DNA of 64,000 nucleotides, from NCBI GenBank assembly GCA_019116025.1, contig DXCM01000077.1, positions 1-64,000 on the forward strand, given 5' to 3'. This DNA comes from Candidatus Companilactobacillus pullicola (GTDB lineage: Bacteria; Bacillota; Bacilli; Lactobacillales; Lactobacillaceae). Below, piece after piece: positions 51,122 to 59,948 of this stretch. Under the pieces are notes generated by a model. The model was not told where the DNA came from. It made no database searches and saw only the letters and a list, made by a program, of their open reading frames with translations. The translations under genes were made by a program, and so were the position numbers. Position 1 is the stretch's first letter; each line of letters begins with the position of its first letter.

Positions 51122-52912
51122 TTATTTGAGAACAATTTTCTTATAGAGATATCTGGTTAAGAAGTAATAACCTAAATAGAGAACTAGGAAAATTGCGAAT
51201 GGTATCTCGATATTTGTATATGGTTTATACAAAAGTTTAACGAATAACTGTAAACCAATTAACACATGGATAACACCGAGGATTGCTGGTACTGCAAAGA
51301 GTACACCGATTTCTTTATTGATCGTATTACGTAAGACTTTTTGTCTTGTACCAATCTTATAAAGCATGTTGTAACGTTTAACGTCACCGTTAGCACCAGA
51401 AAGGATCTTGAACATCAAGCAACTAGCTAACATTGCTAAGAAAGCAATTCCTAAAAAGAAGCCCATAAATTCTAGTCCTGAGAAGAAACCATTGATTAGT
51501 GTATATGAAGAATACTTATCGCCGCCGGCATTCTTTAATTCTGGGAAACGTTTGATTTCATCTTTTGAAATCTTTTTAATTGTCGACAGATTATTCTTGA
51601 ATGAAGTAGTTTTAACTAAAACGGTTGTTGATTCCTGGCCTTTAATGGCACTGTATTTAGCATCACTGACAAATTGAGCTTCCATCGTTCTATACTTTGG
51701 AAGACGTGTATTCATCAACTCATATCTAGCATTTGAGTTTTTAGCTGGATCCGATGAAGTATAAAGCTTAAATACCATAGTATCAACATTCATGTTGGCA
51801 TAACCAATTGGTTGACTCTTGAATTGACTGCTACGATAGTAAACATTCTTACCGTCTGATTTAAAGTTATAAGTACCCTTTTTAGAAATACTCAATTCCT
51901 TAATATTCTTTTTTTGTGCAGCATTAGGATTTGTCACTTGCACATCATAATAGTTTTGACCATTTACGATGTTGTCGATTTGATTATTAAAGCCTAAACC
52001 AACTGTAATAGCACCTAAAGCTAAGGCAAACATGATTGAAACCATTGAGAGAATCTTAGTATAGTCATTAATACGGAAACTTAACTGTGAAAGTGTAAAA
52101 TTGTTCAAGCCTTTTTGTGAATACTTAGTATTTCTCTTTAGCATGATGATAATAGCTGTTACAAAGGCATTGATCGTAAAGTAAGTACCACCAACAATTG
52201 TTACCAAGGCAACTGGAATACCCAGATAGATAGTGCCAGGATTATGACCAGAAAAGTACATGGTGAAGTAACCAACTGCAAGTAAAATTAAACCAAGTAA
52301 TGCTTGTACTGCTTTCATAACGCCGTTACGTTTAATTTTTACTGGTTGACTGTCACGATTTAGCAAAGTTAGAACTTTAGTACGACGTAGCGAGACTGAA
52401 TTTCTAATAGCGGAAAACATGAAGATAATTGTGAAGAAAAGCAAAGTCCAGAGTAAAGCTGGTAAATAGAAACTATTAAAATGCTTAACTTGAATATCAA
52501 GAAGTCCAATCAACCAACGGCCGACAAAACCAGTAGCTAAAACACCGATAGCTGAACCAATCAATGTTGAAATCGCACCAATGGCAAATGTTTCAACAAA
52601 AATCATACGTGAGATTTTACTACTCTTGGCACCAAGCATCATAAACATCCCATATTCTTTTTGACGCATACCTAGTAAAAAGGTATTAGCGTAATTAACA
52701 TAAACGATCGTAATAATTGCTAGTAAAACAATTCCAAAACCGAAGATAAAACTAGTAGCGGCGGCTGGAGAATTAGAACTAAGAAAAGCCTGATTAGTTG
52801 CTAGGGACATGAACATATAGAAGATAGCCGATGCAATCATCAAACCTGAAAATAAAACGGTATAGTCGCGGAGACGGTGCTTAATTCCGCTCAAAGCTAA
52901 TTTGTTTAACAT
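51122..52912 (-). CDS. BceB-type ABC transporter permease
   Basis: The 596-aa product has about ten helices and a large extracytoplasmic loop between helices 7 and 8 (about residues 320-470), the BceB layout. The start LALSGIKHRLRDYTVLFSGLMIASA and MFVETFAIGAIS are typical. With the ATPase it detoxifies or senses peptide antibiotics such as bacitracin. GGGGAGG precedes the ATG, 11 bp after the ATPase stop. The cognate histidine kinase and regulator are not in the window. Confidence 0.92.
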   Translation of the reverse strand: MLNKLALSGIKHRLRDYTVLFSGLMIASAIFYMFMSLATNQAFLSSNSPAAATSFIFGFGIVLLAIITIVYVNYANTFLLGMRQKEYGMFMMLGAKSSKISRMIFVETFAIGAISTLIGSAIGVLATGFVGRWLIGLLDIQVKHFNSFYLPALLWTLLFFTIIFMFSAIRNSVSLRRTKVLTLLNRDSQPVKIKRNGVMKAVQALLGLILLAVGYFTMYFSGHNPGTIYLGIPVALVTIVGGTYFTINAFVTAIIIMLKRNTKYSQKGLNNFTLSQLSFRINDYTKILSMVSIMFALALGAITVGLGFNNQIDNIVNGQNYYDVQVTNPNAAQKKNIKELSISKKGTYNFKSDGKNVYYRSSQFKSQPIGYANMNVDTMVFKLYTSSDPAKNSNARYELMNTRLPKYRTMEAQFVSDAKYSAIKGQESTTVLVKTTSFKNNLSTIKKISKDEIKRFPELKNAGGDKYSSYTLINGFFSGLEFMGFFLGIAFLAMLASCLMFKILSGANGDVKRYNMLYKIGTRQKVLRNTINKEIGVLFAVPAILGVIHVLIGLQLFVKLLYKPYTNIEIPFAIFLVLYLGYYFLTRYLYKKIVLK

Positions 52913-52923
52913 GTTTTCCTCCC

Positions 52924-53676
52924 CTATTCTGCAAATGTTCCTAGTGAATCTAGGATTTCTTGATAAAATTCAGCACGTGAATTCTCTTCCTTCTTTAATT
53001 CTTGACCAATTTCACCATCTTTGATGAATAAGATACGGTCACAGAAACTAGCTGAAAATGGATCATGAGTTACAAGTAGAATTGAGACGTTATCTTCACG
53101 GTTGATCTTAGTTAAAGTATCTAATAATGCTCTGGCACTCTTGGAATCCAAGGCACCAGTAGGTTCGTCACCAAAAACAATTGATGGTTCATGAACTAAG
53201 GCACGAGCGGCCGCAACTCTTTGTTTTTGACCACCAGATAATTCAGTTGGATAGTGATTTAAAATATCAGTTAAACCTAATTTTTCAGCGATACTTTGAA
53301 CAGCTGGCTTAATCTTTTTTGTGGCTGTATTTTGTAAGGCTAGTGGCAAAGCAATATTTTCATAGGCTGTTAAATTTTCTAGTAAGTTAAAGTCTTGGAA
53401 AATGAAACCAATTTTATTAGAACGGAAATCAGCCATTTGGTTGTTATTTAATTTAGTAATATCTTCACCAGCAATCTCAACTTGACCACTTGTTGGTGTA
53501 TCTAATGTAGATAAAATATTTAAGAGTGTTGTTTTACCTGAACCTGAAGCGCCCATAATTCCAACGAATTCGCCAGGCTTAACTTCAAAATTAACATCGG
53601 ACAAAGCTTTGAATTGTTTTTCCCCAGCTTTTCCATAAATCTTTTCAACGTTTTGTACATCGACAATTTTTTGCAT
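52924..53676 (-). CDS. BceA-type ABC transporter ATPase
   Basis: The 250-aa product has Walker A GASGSGKTTLLNIL near residue 42, signature LSGGQKQRVAAARA near residue 144, and Walker B IVFGDEPTGALD. It is paired with the BceB-type permease downstream. A perfect BceR-type box lies 77 bp upstream of its start codon. Confidence 0.95.
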   Translation of the reverse strand: MQKIVDVQNVEKIYGKAGEKQFKALSDVNFEVKPGEFVGIMGASGSGKTTLLNILSTLDTPTSGQVEIAGEDITKLNNNQMADFRSNKIGFIFQDFNLLENLTAYENIALPLALQNTATKKIKPAVQSIAEKLGLTDILNHYPTELSGGQKQRVAAARALVHEPSIVFGDEPTGALDSKSARALLDTLTKINREDNVSILLVTHDPFSASFCDRILFIKDGEIGQELKKEENSRAEFYQEILDSLGTFAE

Positions 53677-53752
53677 TTGTTCTTCCCTCCATTTGATATA
53701 TCTATCATAACTGCTCAGGTATTTTGGGTCGTGCGATTCCTCTTACATTTCC

Positions 53753-53766
53753 TTACATTTTTGTAA
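53753..53766. promoter_or_regulatory. BceR-like operator
   Basis: TTACATTTTTGTAA is TTACA-N4-TGTAA, the arrangement described for BceR-type response regulator sites (TNACA-N4-TGTAA). A further TTACATTT lies 10 bp before it. It is 77 bp upstream of the BceA-type gene on the other strand. Confidence 0.6.
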
Positions 53767-53908
53767 GTTGTTGTTAGGTGAAGTGATATAGTATTTTCTA
53801 GAGATATTTTTATCTAGTGTCTTTTTGTTGACTTATCTAGTGTTTACAGGTTAGTTTTAGGTAAGTTTTAACCATAAATAATTTAATCATCGTTGGGGAG
53901 TAAGTCTT

Positions 53909-54856
53909 ATGATCAATGACATTTTAAAAGAAGTTGAACAATACAATACTATTATTATTCTCAGACATCGTAATCCAGATCCTGACGCCATTGGATCACA
54001 GACTGGTTTAGCCGCTATTCTTCAAGAAGTCTTCCCGCAAAAAAACATCTATGTGACCGGAATCGATCTACCAGTATTAAATTGGATCGGTCAAATGCAG
54101 GCAATTCCGGATTCTACCTATAAGGACTCTCTAGTAATTACTGTTGATACAGCTAACGCTAGAAGAATTGATAATGACGGTGCTTATAAAAATGCCGCTG
54201 AAGTTATCAAAATAGATCACCATCCCAATGTTGATCCCTTTGGTGACCTGAATTGGGTCGACGATACTTTCTCCAGTTGTGCTGAAATGATTTTTTCATT
54301 CACCGAAGAAATAAATAATTTCCAACTAACAAAAGAGATTGCTGCCAAATTGTATTCTGGAATCATTGGTGACACTGTTCGTTTCTTAAACGGCGAAACC
54401 AGCTATCGCACTCTCATCACTTCTGCCAAATTAGCTAAAACAGGCATCAATATTTCTGAGATCAGTTTGCAAGAAGATCAAATGTCTCTCGAAGTTGCTC
54501 GCCTTGAAGCCTACATCCTCAACAACGTAAAAATCACTGATTCCGGCTTTGGTTACATCATTATTCGCAAAGATACTTTGGATAAATTCAATTTAAACGA
54601 TGGTGAAATTGATCATGCTGTGCCATTGATTGGTCGCATCGACAAAGTTAAAACCTGGATTGTCGTCAGTGAAAAAGATTTAAATCGTTTCCGCGTTAAC
54701 CTACGTTCCAAATCTATTTCGATCAATGGAATGGCTGAAAAATACGGCGGTGGCGGTCATCCATTAGCTAGTGGTGTTTATGTTGGCAGTATTGATAGAG
54801 TAAAAGAACTGATAACTGATATGGACAATCTCAATAAAGAAAAATTAAAAGCATAG
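53909..54856 (+). CDS. nrnA: DHH-family oligoribonuclease / pAp phosphatase
   Basis: The 315-aa product has DHH motifs RHRNPDPDAIGSQTGLA at the N-terminus, VDTANARRID near residue 80, IDHHPNVDPFGDLNW near residue 104 and the DHHA1 end KYGGGGHPLASGVYV near residue 282. NrnA-type enzymes degrade nano-RNA and remove the 3' phosphate from pAp in the cytoplasm. GGGGAG precedes the ATG. Two direct TTATCTAGTGT repeats lie in its upstream region. Confidence 0.9.
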   Translation: MINDILKEVEQYNTIIILRHRNPDPDAIGSQTGLAAILQEVFPQKNIYVTGIDLPVLNWIGQMQAIPDSTYKDSLVITVDTANARRIDNDGAYKNAAEVIKIDHHPNVDPFGDLNWVDDTFSSCAEMIFSFTEEINNFQLTKEIAAKLYSGIIGDTVRFLNGETSYRTLITSAKLAKTGINISEISLQEDQMSLEVARLEAYILNNVKITDSGFGYIIIRKDTLDKFNLNDGEIDHAVPLIGRIDKVKTWIVVSEKDLNRFRVNLRSKSISINGMAEKYGGGGHPLASGVYVGSIDRVKELITDMDNLNKEKLKA

Positions 54857-54868
54857 TTTTGAACAACG

Positions 54869-54923
54869 AAAAAGACAACCTCTATTAAGGTATTGAAAAC
54901 CTGACAGAGATTGCCTTTTTAAT
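54869..54923 (+). terminator. Terminator after nrnA
   Basis: AAAAAGaCAAcCTCT and AGAGaTTGcCTTTTT pair, with an inner AGGT/ACCT stem, and a T run follows. It lies 13 bp beyond the nrnA stop. Confidence 0.65.
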
Positions 54924-54990
54924 TTGAAATTCTTTTTGAATCGAAGCGTCGTAGATCAAATAATTTATCTCAAACCAAACAACCAACATA

Positions 54991-55446
54991 CTATTTGTCT
55001 AAACGACTATATTCATAATAAAAACTCCACTCTTGGACTATCAAAGTAACTACACCTAAGATACCAAAAGCATTGATATTGAAAATGCTTGTATCTACTA
55101 GCTTATAACTAGTAATAATCAAGGGAATACCGATAGCTAGAACAATAAATCCCGCCGTAAATCTTTGACTGAAGAAACTAGCTGTCAAAGCATTCTTGGC
55201 TTCACGTTCATCGTCATGCTTCAACCCTTGAGGAAAACCATCACGAGCTATTTTAAAAATATTCGTACTACCATCTTTATCTAATTTACGTTGTTGATAG
55301 ATAAATAGTATCAATATCAGTATAAAGAAAATTGGTGATAAATCTTGATTCAAAGTTACTTTGGACAATAACCATAGTAAGAAGAAGATTGCTAAAAGAG
55401 TTACTAATAAAGCTCTTTTGAGAAAATATTTTCTAGTATTGGTCAT
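54991..55446 (-). CDS. Four-helix membrane protein paired with a small XRE regulator
   Basis: The product (151 aa from MTNTRKYFLKRALLV) has four helices (LLVTLLAIFFLLWLL, LSPIFFILILILFIY, FIVLAIGIPLIITSY, INAFGILGVVTLIVQ) and a cytoplasmic loop with FPQGLKHDDEREAKNAL, typical of small membrane proteins encoded with short XRE regulators. It overlaps the regulator gene by 14 bp. The start at 55446 has GGAG at 9 bp; 55455 is also possible. Function unknown. Confidence 0.7.
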   Translation of the reverse strand: MTNTRKYFLKRALLVTLLAIFFLLWLLSKVTLNQDLSPIFFILILILFIYQQRKLDKDGSTNIFKIARDGFPQGLKHDDEREAKNALTASFFSQRFTAGFIVLAIGIPLIITSYKLVDTSIFNINAFGILGVVTLIVQEWSFYYEYSRLDK

Positions 55447-55645
55447 CACGCTCATCTCCAAATTTGAATAATTCATCAACTCGAATATGTAAAATGGCAG
55501 CTAATTGAAAAGCCAAACTTAAAGAAGGATCATATTTGTCATTTTCGATGGCATTAATAGTCTGTCTAGTCACACCGGCCAATTTACTCAACTCATCTTG
55601 TGATAATTTCAATTCTTTCCGCTTTTGTTTAATAATATTTTTCAT
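55433..55645 (-). CDS. Small XRE-family (Cro/CI-type) regulator
   Basis: The 70-aa product is almost entirely an HTH_3 domain: QKRKELKLSQDELSKLAGVTRQTINAIENDKYDPSLSLA. It ends FKFGDERDDQY inside the start of the membrane gene. Such pairs often form a small autoregulated module. The upstream region has AT-rich repeats of TTTACATTTT type. Confidence 0.9.
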   Translation of the reverse strand: MKNIIKQKRKELKLSQDELSKLAGVTRQTINAIENDKYDPSLSLAFQLAAILHIRVDELFKFGDERDDQY

Positions 55646-55819
55646 TTTATTCTCCGTAAAAATGTCAAATCCTTTTTACATTTTTAGTATAACATGTTTT
55701 ACATTTTATTCAATATACAAAAAGAACTCACTTTCTAGAAAAAATAATTTGATAAAAGACACATTTGGATGCTTAATAGCGGTGCAAAAATAAATAATTA
55801 TCTCAAGAGGGTGAACCTC

Positions 55820-56098
55820 ATGCGTAAAATTATTGAAATAGCACCAACAATTATCTTATTAATCATGATGATTGTTAGCCTCATTCTAAGAGCTAGTGGT
55901 CGATCGTGGATCTATCCATTTGCTTTAGGACTATTAGGATTATGTATCTATCCGGCCGTGACCTTAGTAATAGAAAGTATCCGAACGAGATCAGATAAAA
56001 AACAATTAATGTCTAAATCCGAATCCATTCTAATTTGGTATTTGGCGATAGTCGCAGCTCTATTCCTATCTCTAACTACTTACTTAATGGTTGTATAA
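55820..56098 (+). CDS. Small three-helix membrane protein, tandem copy 1
   Basis: The 92-aa product has three hydrophobic segments (APTIILLIMMIVSLIL, YPFALGLLGLCIYPAVTLVI, ESILIWYLAIVAALFLSLTTYLMV). It is a clear paralogue of the next gene (MRK start, PTI, IE.IR, LIWYL.IV). GAGGGTG precedes the ATG at 55820. Function unknown. Confidence 0.7.
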   Translation: MRKIIEIAPTIILLIMMIVSLILRASGRSWIYPFALGLLGLCIYPAVTLVIESIRTRSDKKQLMSKSESILIWYLAIVAALFLSLTTYLMVV

Positions 56099-56173
56099 CC
56101 TTTCGTCAAAAATATATTGCTAAAAAAATGAAATAAGAGCCTAATATAGATAAAAAGATAGGAGGGAAAATCT

Positions 56174-56455
56174 ATGCGTAAAGTACTAGTAGTAACTCCA
56201 ACAATCGTATTAATGGCTCTACTTGTCTTCAGTCTTATTCAAAAAAATACCGGACATGCCTGGGTTAACCTATTTGCCTTTAGTCTGACTCTTCTCTGTG
56301 TCTATTCACCCGTAGCACTTTTTATAGAAGGCATTCGAAATGGCATGCAAACTCATAAGAAGTTACCACTCCCTGAAGCACTCCTTATTTGGTATTTGGG
56401 TATTGTTTCTACCTTCTTTGTCATTTTGGCTATTTATTTGATGGGACATAACTAA
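56174..56455 (+). CDS. Small three-helix membrane protein, tandem copy 2
   Basis: The 93-aa product (MRKVLVVTPTIVLMALLVFSL...) shares the layout of the gene before it, with VALFIEGIRNG and EALLIWYLGIVSTFFVILAIYLMG. AGGAGGG precedes the ATG. Function unknown; co-expression with the following acetyltransferase is possible. Confidence 0.7.
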   Translation: MRKVLVVTPTIVLMALLVFSLIQKNTGHAWVNLFAFSLTLLCVYSPVALFIEGIRNGMQTHKKLPLPEALLIWYLGIVSTFFVILAIYLMGHN

Positions 56456-56518
56456 TTTTGTTTCTACAATTCCGCATCTGATATATAATCGCCTCATATA
56501 GAGCTGGGAGGCCAAAAA

Positions 56519-56947
56519 ATGGATGTCAGAGAAGCAAATATAAACGATGCCAAAGCAATACATCGGATCAACAGTGATAGTTTGGAATATGATTTTCCAC
56601 TAGATGAAACTACCAAACAAATAGAAAAAATTCTTTCTCTACCTAATAACAAATTATTCGTGGCTTGCAAAGATGATTTAGTGGTCGGATATATTCAAAT
56701 GGGGGACTACGAAAATACCTATCATCAAAGTCTTAAAAATGTTATTACCTTAGCTGTTGATAATCAATATCAGCACATTGGAATCGGATCGGCTTTATTG
56801 GAAGCAGCTGAAAAATGGGCTAAATCTCAAGGCAGCTTGGGCATTCGTCTCGTGTCTGGCTTTGAAAGAGAGTCGGCTCATCATTTTTACGAGAAACATG
56901 GCTATGAAATTAGAAAAAAAGAAATCAATTATATTAAATGGTGGTAG
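56519..56947 (+). CDS. GNAT-family acetyltransferase
   Basis: The 142-aa product has the GNAT core: VREANINDAKAIHRIN, VACKDDLVVGYIQMGDYE (beta4), the acetyl-CoA loop VDNQYQHIGIGSALLEAAEKWA near residue 80, and ESAHHFYEKHGYEI near the end. Substrate unknown. GGGAGG precedes the ATG. Confidence 0.9.
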   Translation: MDVREANINDAKAIHRINSDSLEYDFPLDETTKQIEKILSLPNNKLFVACKDDLVVGYIQMGDYENTYHQSLKNVITLAVDNQYQHIGIGSALLEAAEKWAKSQGSLGIRLVSGFERESAHHFYEKHGYEIRKKEINYIKWW

Positions 56948-56949
56948 AA

Positions 56950-56980
56950 AAAAGAACGCTATAAATTAGCGCTCTTTTTG
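56950..56980. terminator. Terminator between the acetyltransferase and XRE-membrane gene
   Basis: AAAGAaCGCTA and TAGCGcTCTTT pair around TAAAT, with A and T runs outside. It overlaps the last codons of the leftward gene. Confidence 0.65.
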
Positions 56981-57856
56981 TTTATCGTCACGTTGCTTGT
57001 AAAGTTCACGGGTCAAACTACCTTCATCATCTCGCAAAAGATCTGCAATTCCCTGTTTATCAATGAATTCAAAATGTTTTCGTTTAAGGAAAGTAACAAT
57101 TGTTCCTAACATTTTTCGTTCTTTACTGTCTTTCCAATAATACTGATTGAGATTCAAATTAACCCTCTTACCATCTAGCAACGTTATTCTCAATTCGAAT
57201 TGTTCCACCATTGAACTAGCTGAGATACCAGAACCACCCATTAACGTCAATTCCTTACTAGGATCGTATTCATAGAGTTTCAAGTATATTTCCACACTCT
57301 TAATTTGTTTGTAAGAAATGAATTTTGTTGAGCGGATATTCAAAAGTCCCAATAGCGGCATAATAAAATCTTTTCCAAAAGAAATCTCATCCTCATCATC
57401 TATCGAATAACTGATACCACTTTTTTCCAGAGTCCAATAATCACAGTACCTTTTATAATCATAGAAACCCATTCTCGTCATGAAAAAGTACGATATTAGA
57501 ATTCCCAAAATGATATCAAAGGTTGCTATTAAGGGAGTTTTACCAAATAGTATCGTTATTATTGTCGCAACAAGAACCATCACCAAAACTAAAATCACCT
57601 GTGGCCAACGATTTTTTGGCTTTCCATAATCAAATGGAAAATGAAGATACGGTTCACCTGTTATCAATTCATCCAAAGATATATCCAACAATCCACTTAG
57701 AGAAATCAGATTATCGATGCTAGGTAGATTTTCCCCTGTTTCCCACTTAGAAATCGACTGTCTGGAAATATTCAAAGCTTCAGCTAATTGTTCTTGGGAC
57801 AGTTTGTTCCTTTTCCGATATTTGACGATATTTTTGGCTAATTCCACTTTTCCCAC
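56966..57856 (-). CDS. XRE regulator fused to a PH-like membrane domain
   Basis: The 296-aa product has an N-terminal HTH (KYRKRNKLSQEQLAEALNISRQSISKWETG), two helices (about residues 85-120) and a C-terminal domain with CDYWTLEKSGISYSI, FISYKQIKSVEIYLK and FELRITLLDGKRVNLNL. This C-terminal part aligns in order with the stand-alone membrane proteins at 57917 and 62002 (YW...Y, IK(S/T)...I, L.(D/N)G..(V/I).(V/L)), so the three share a PH-like domain. The start is a GTG at 57856 or, with better spacing from GAGGG, the GTG at 57847. A membrane-bound transcription factor is inferred. Confidence 0.75.
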   Translation of the reverse strand: MGKVELAKNIVKYRKRNKLSQEQLAEALNISRQSISKWETGENLPSIDNLISLSGLLDISLDELITGEPYLHFPFDYGKPKNRWPQVILVLVMVLVATIITILFGKTPLIATFDIILGILISYFFMTRMGFYDYKRYCDYWTLEKSGISYSIDDEDEISFGKDFIMPLLGLLNIRSTKFISYKQIKSVEIYLKLYEYDPSKELTLMGGSGISASSMVEQFELRITLLDGKRVNLNLNQYYWKDSKERKMLGTIVTFLKRKHFEFIDKQGIADLLRDDEGSLTRELYKQRDDKQKER

Positions 57857-57916
57857 ACCCTCTTATTAATTGAATTATAACCATAAAGGATACGAGAATG
57901 TACCTTCATCAACACT

Positions 57917-58510
57917 TTAAACTAATTTGACCTTGTGATCAGTCTGATCAATGACTTGAATCTTTGCGTCAGACATCTGATTGAGCATTTTCTCTAATTT
58001 CTTGATAGCCTTATCTTTTCCATAAACCATATCACGAGCAGCACCGACAGTAATTGAAGTTCCATCAGTCAATTCAAAAGTTATATCGACAGGATTATGA
58101 ATAATTGAAAGTACCGCCGTAATAACTGCTAGATATCCACTGTAAGGAATTGCCATCGGTTCTTGCTCTAATTTCGATAAGTCTCCCTTAATAGTTGCCG
58201 ATTTAATAGAATTAAAATCAATCGTCTTCATATGAACTGAAAATGGTAACAGTAAAGCCTTGAAACGTGCTGACGTTTTATTCAAATTGATATATTGAAC
58301 ATAGCCATTTCCTACTTCCCAATAATTGAAAAGAACTGGCAAAATTCTGAAGTAATAACCAACAAAAAATACAAGAAAAATACCAATTCCAACTAATATA
58401 GATGGAATCTTGCCAAACCCCACCATAGCGAATATCAAACCTGGGAACAGGCCCAAAACTAAACTAATTATTAAAGGTCTATAATTTACTCTCTTACCGA
58501 ACTTGATCAT
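57917..58510 (-). CDS. PH-like membrane protein, paralogue family 2
   Basis: The 197-aa product starts MIKFGKRVNYRPLIISLVLG, has two helices (about residues 12-55) and a soluble domain with FNYWEVGNGYVQYI, FNSIKSATIKG and FELTDGTSITVGAARDM. Clear paralogue of 62002-62583 (MLKFGKKLTYRPLLISL...). Likely a bacterial PH-like domain on a membrane anchor. Function unknown. GAAGG lies before the ATG. Confidence 0.72.
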   Translation of the reverse strand: MIKFGKRVNYRPLIISLVLGLFPGLIFAMVGFGKIPSILVGIGIFLVFFVGYYFRILPVLFNYWEVGNGYVQYINLNKTSARFKALLLPFSVHMKTIDFNSIKSATIKGDLSKLEQEPMAIPYSGYLAVITAVLSIIHNPVDITFELTDGTSITVGAARDMVYGKDKAIKKLEKMLNQMSDAKIQVIDQTDHKVKLV

Positions 58511-58614
58511 AGAAATTACCTTCTTTCAAAATTTAATCCCAATGATTTCCTGATTGCACCCAAATTATATTGTCGATTTAGCCTTTTTTGCACGCACTTA
58601 TCAGTTGTCAAAGT

Positions 58615-58653
58615 ACAAAAAAGCGTGATGAATCTCTTCAGATTCATCACGCC
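58615..58653 (-). terminator. Terminator of the small membrane protein gene at 58.7 kb
   Basis: On the minus strand GCGTGATGAATCT and AGATTCATCACGC form a perfect 13-bp stem around GAAG, followed by TTTTTT. The stem lies 16 bp beyond the stop. Confidence 0.85.
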
Positions 58654-58668
58654 TATTAGATTTATCCT

Positions 58669-58857
58669 TTATCGCAGTAGCGATCCCCCGACCATTAGGA
58701 ATATAACGCCAATTATCAAACAAACAGTTACTCCAAAAAAGATTGTCATTTTAGGTTGCTTAACATTTCTTCTAATATCTTGATACATTTTTTGAGCGAC
58801 AGCTATCTGCCAAATTCCTATTAATATTGCTAAAATACCAATAAATTTTCCATTCAT
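58669..58857 (-). CDS. Tiny two-helix membrane protein, paralogue family 3
   Basis: The 62-aa product from MNGKFIGILAILIG has two helices (FIGILAILIGIWQIAVA, MTIFFGVTVCLIIGVIFLMVGG) separated by MYQDIRRNVKQP. It pairs with 63374-63583 (two helices around YVREIQKDGNK). The start is set by this alignment; ATGs at 58884 and 58875 are alternatives. Function unknown. Confidence 0.6.
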   Translation of the reverse strand: MNGKFIGILAILIGIWQIAVAQKMYQDIRRNVKQPKMTIFFGVTVCLIIGVIFLMVGGSLLR

Positions 58858-58913
58858 GGAATCAGCTTCTTTCATTAATTCCATTTTACTGCAGTTTTAT
58901 CGTTATACTCTCG

Positions 58914-59102
58914 TTACGAAAAATATCTAGAGAAATTAAAAATTGATCCGATAATCGATGTAGCCCCTATAACAATAATTATTAAGTAAAAAATCCCCTG
59001 TATTGAACAGACATTTTTCCATGGAAAACCTGCAGTGAATGAAATTCCAACTAATCCTAGCCAAAAATATTTACTTTTATAAAAATCATTATTGAACTTC
59101 AC
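58914..59102 (-). CDS. Small membrane protein
   Basis: The 62-aa product has two hydrophobic segments (YFWLGLVGISFTAGFP, IFYLIIIVIGATSIIGSIF). It starts with GTG at 59102, with GGGAG 8 bp upstream. No family recognised. It lies between the tiny family 3 gene and the ABC-2 operon. Confidence 0.5.
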   Translation of the reverse strand: MKFNNDFYKSKYFWLGLVGISFTAGFPWKNVCSIQGIFYLIIIVIGATSIIGSIFNFSRYFS

Positions 59103-59204
59103 ATGTCTTTCTCCCTTTCTCTTAGATTATTTTCATAGTACCCTATCGCCTGTGAAAAAATAAAATAATTACCTCAACACTATCGTTTCTAATCCTGAGT
59201 GAAA

Positions 59205-59939
59205 TCATCTTATTGAGCTATATTTTTTCAATATCAATAAATTGCAGAAAGTAAAGACAACTATCCCAATCAAATCCATGCTGACCATCTGAATGAAGAT
59301 GTGATTTTTCGCTTCTATATACCAATCGACTCTCATAGCATCGGCTTGCCATAAATTAACGTAACCGATGTAGAAAACTAGTACCCCGACCAGTGAATAA
59401 AAAATTACCATTGTTAATTTTGGATTTTGCAACGGTAAAAGTTGGGACGTTAAGTGAACAAAAGTGCTTAATGTCCAAATTAAGACAATTGCTAACATGC
59501 ACATAATAATAACTTTAATGATCAGTCCAATTTGATTCATTTCTAGAATGCTTTTTAAATGGTCAGTCAAACTTTTTCTATCAATAATCCAAAAAGCTGC
59601 TAGAAAAATTCCCGTTTCTAGAAACCAAAGATATAAATAAACTAAAAGTGTTGTCGACAAATTACTAAAATAGATTTTTGTCTCTGTAACAGGAATTGAA
59701 CTATATTTGCCATTAAGATATACGTGCTCATTTTCTCTTATCAGCAATATCACTCCCAATAGATAAACTATTAGTGAACTAAAAATAACTTTTCCTAGCT
59801 GATAACCTGGACGAAACATTGCACCCCAGTCTAAGGGCGTTATTAAAATTAATTCTATGACATTAACTATCAAAATAAAATTCATCAATTTGAATTTGTT
59901 CCATATCAAATACTTATTCAATCCTAATGTACTGTTCAT
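59205..59939 (-). CDS. ABC-2-type permease, copy 2
   Basis: The 244-aa product has six hydrophobic helices and ENEHVYLNGKYSSIPVTETKIYFSNLSTTLLVYLYLWFLE near residue 70, matching the preceding permease (ERVLFSNKYRMIPIVEWKLYLSNILSSFLAVLYLWFLE). The pair and the ATPase form a YtrBCD-type exporter controlled by the GntR protein. AGGAGG precedes the ATG, 9 bp after the previous stop. Confidence 0.8.
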   Translation of the reverse strand: MNSTLGLNKYLIWNKFKLMNFILIVNVIELILITPLDWGAMFRPGYQLGKVIFSSLIVYLLGVILLIRENEHVYLNGKYSSIPVTETKIYFSNLSTTLLVYLYLWFLETGIFLAAFWIIDRKSLTDHLKSILEMNQIGLIIKVIIMCMLAIVLIWTLSTFVHLTSQLLPLQNPKLTMVIFYSLVGVLVFYIGYVNLWQADAMRVDWYIEAKNHIFIQMVSMDLIGIVVFTFCNLLILKKYSSIR

Positions 59940-59948
59940 TTGATCCTC

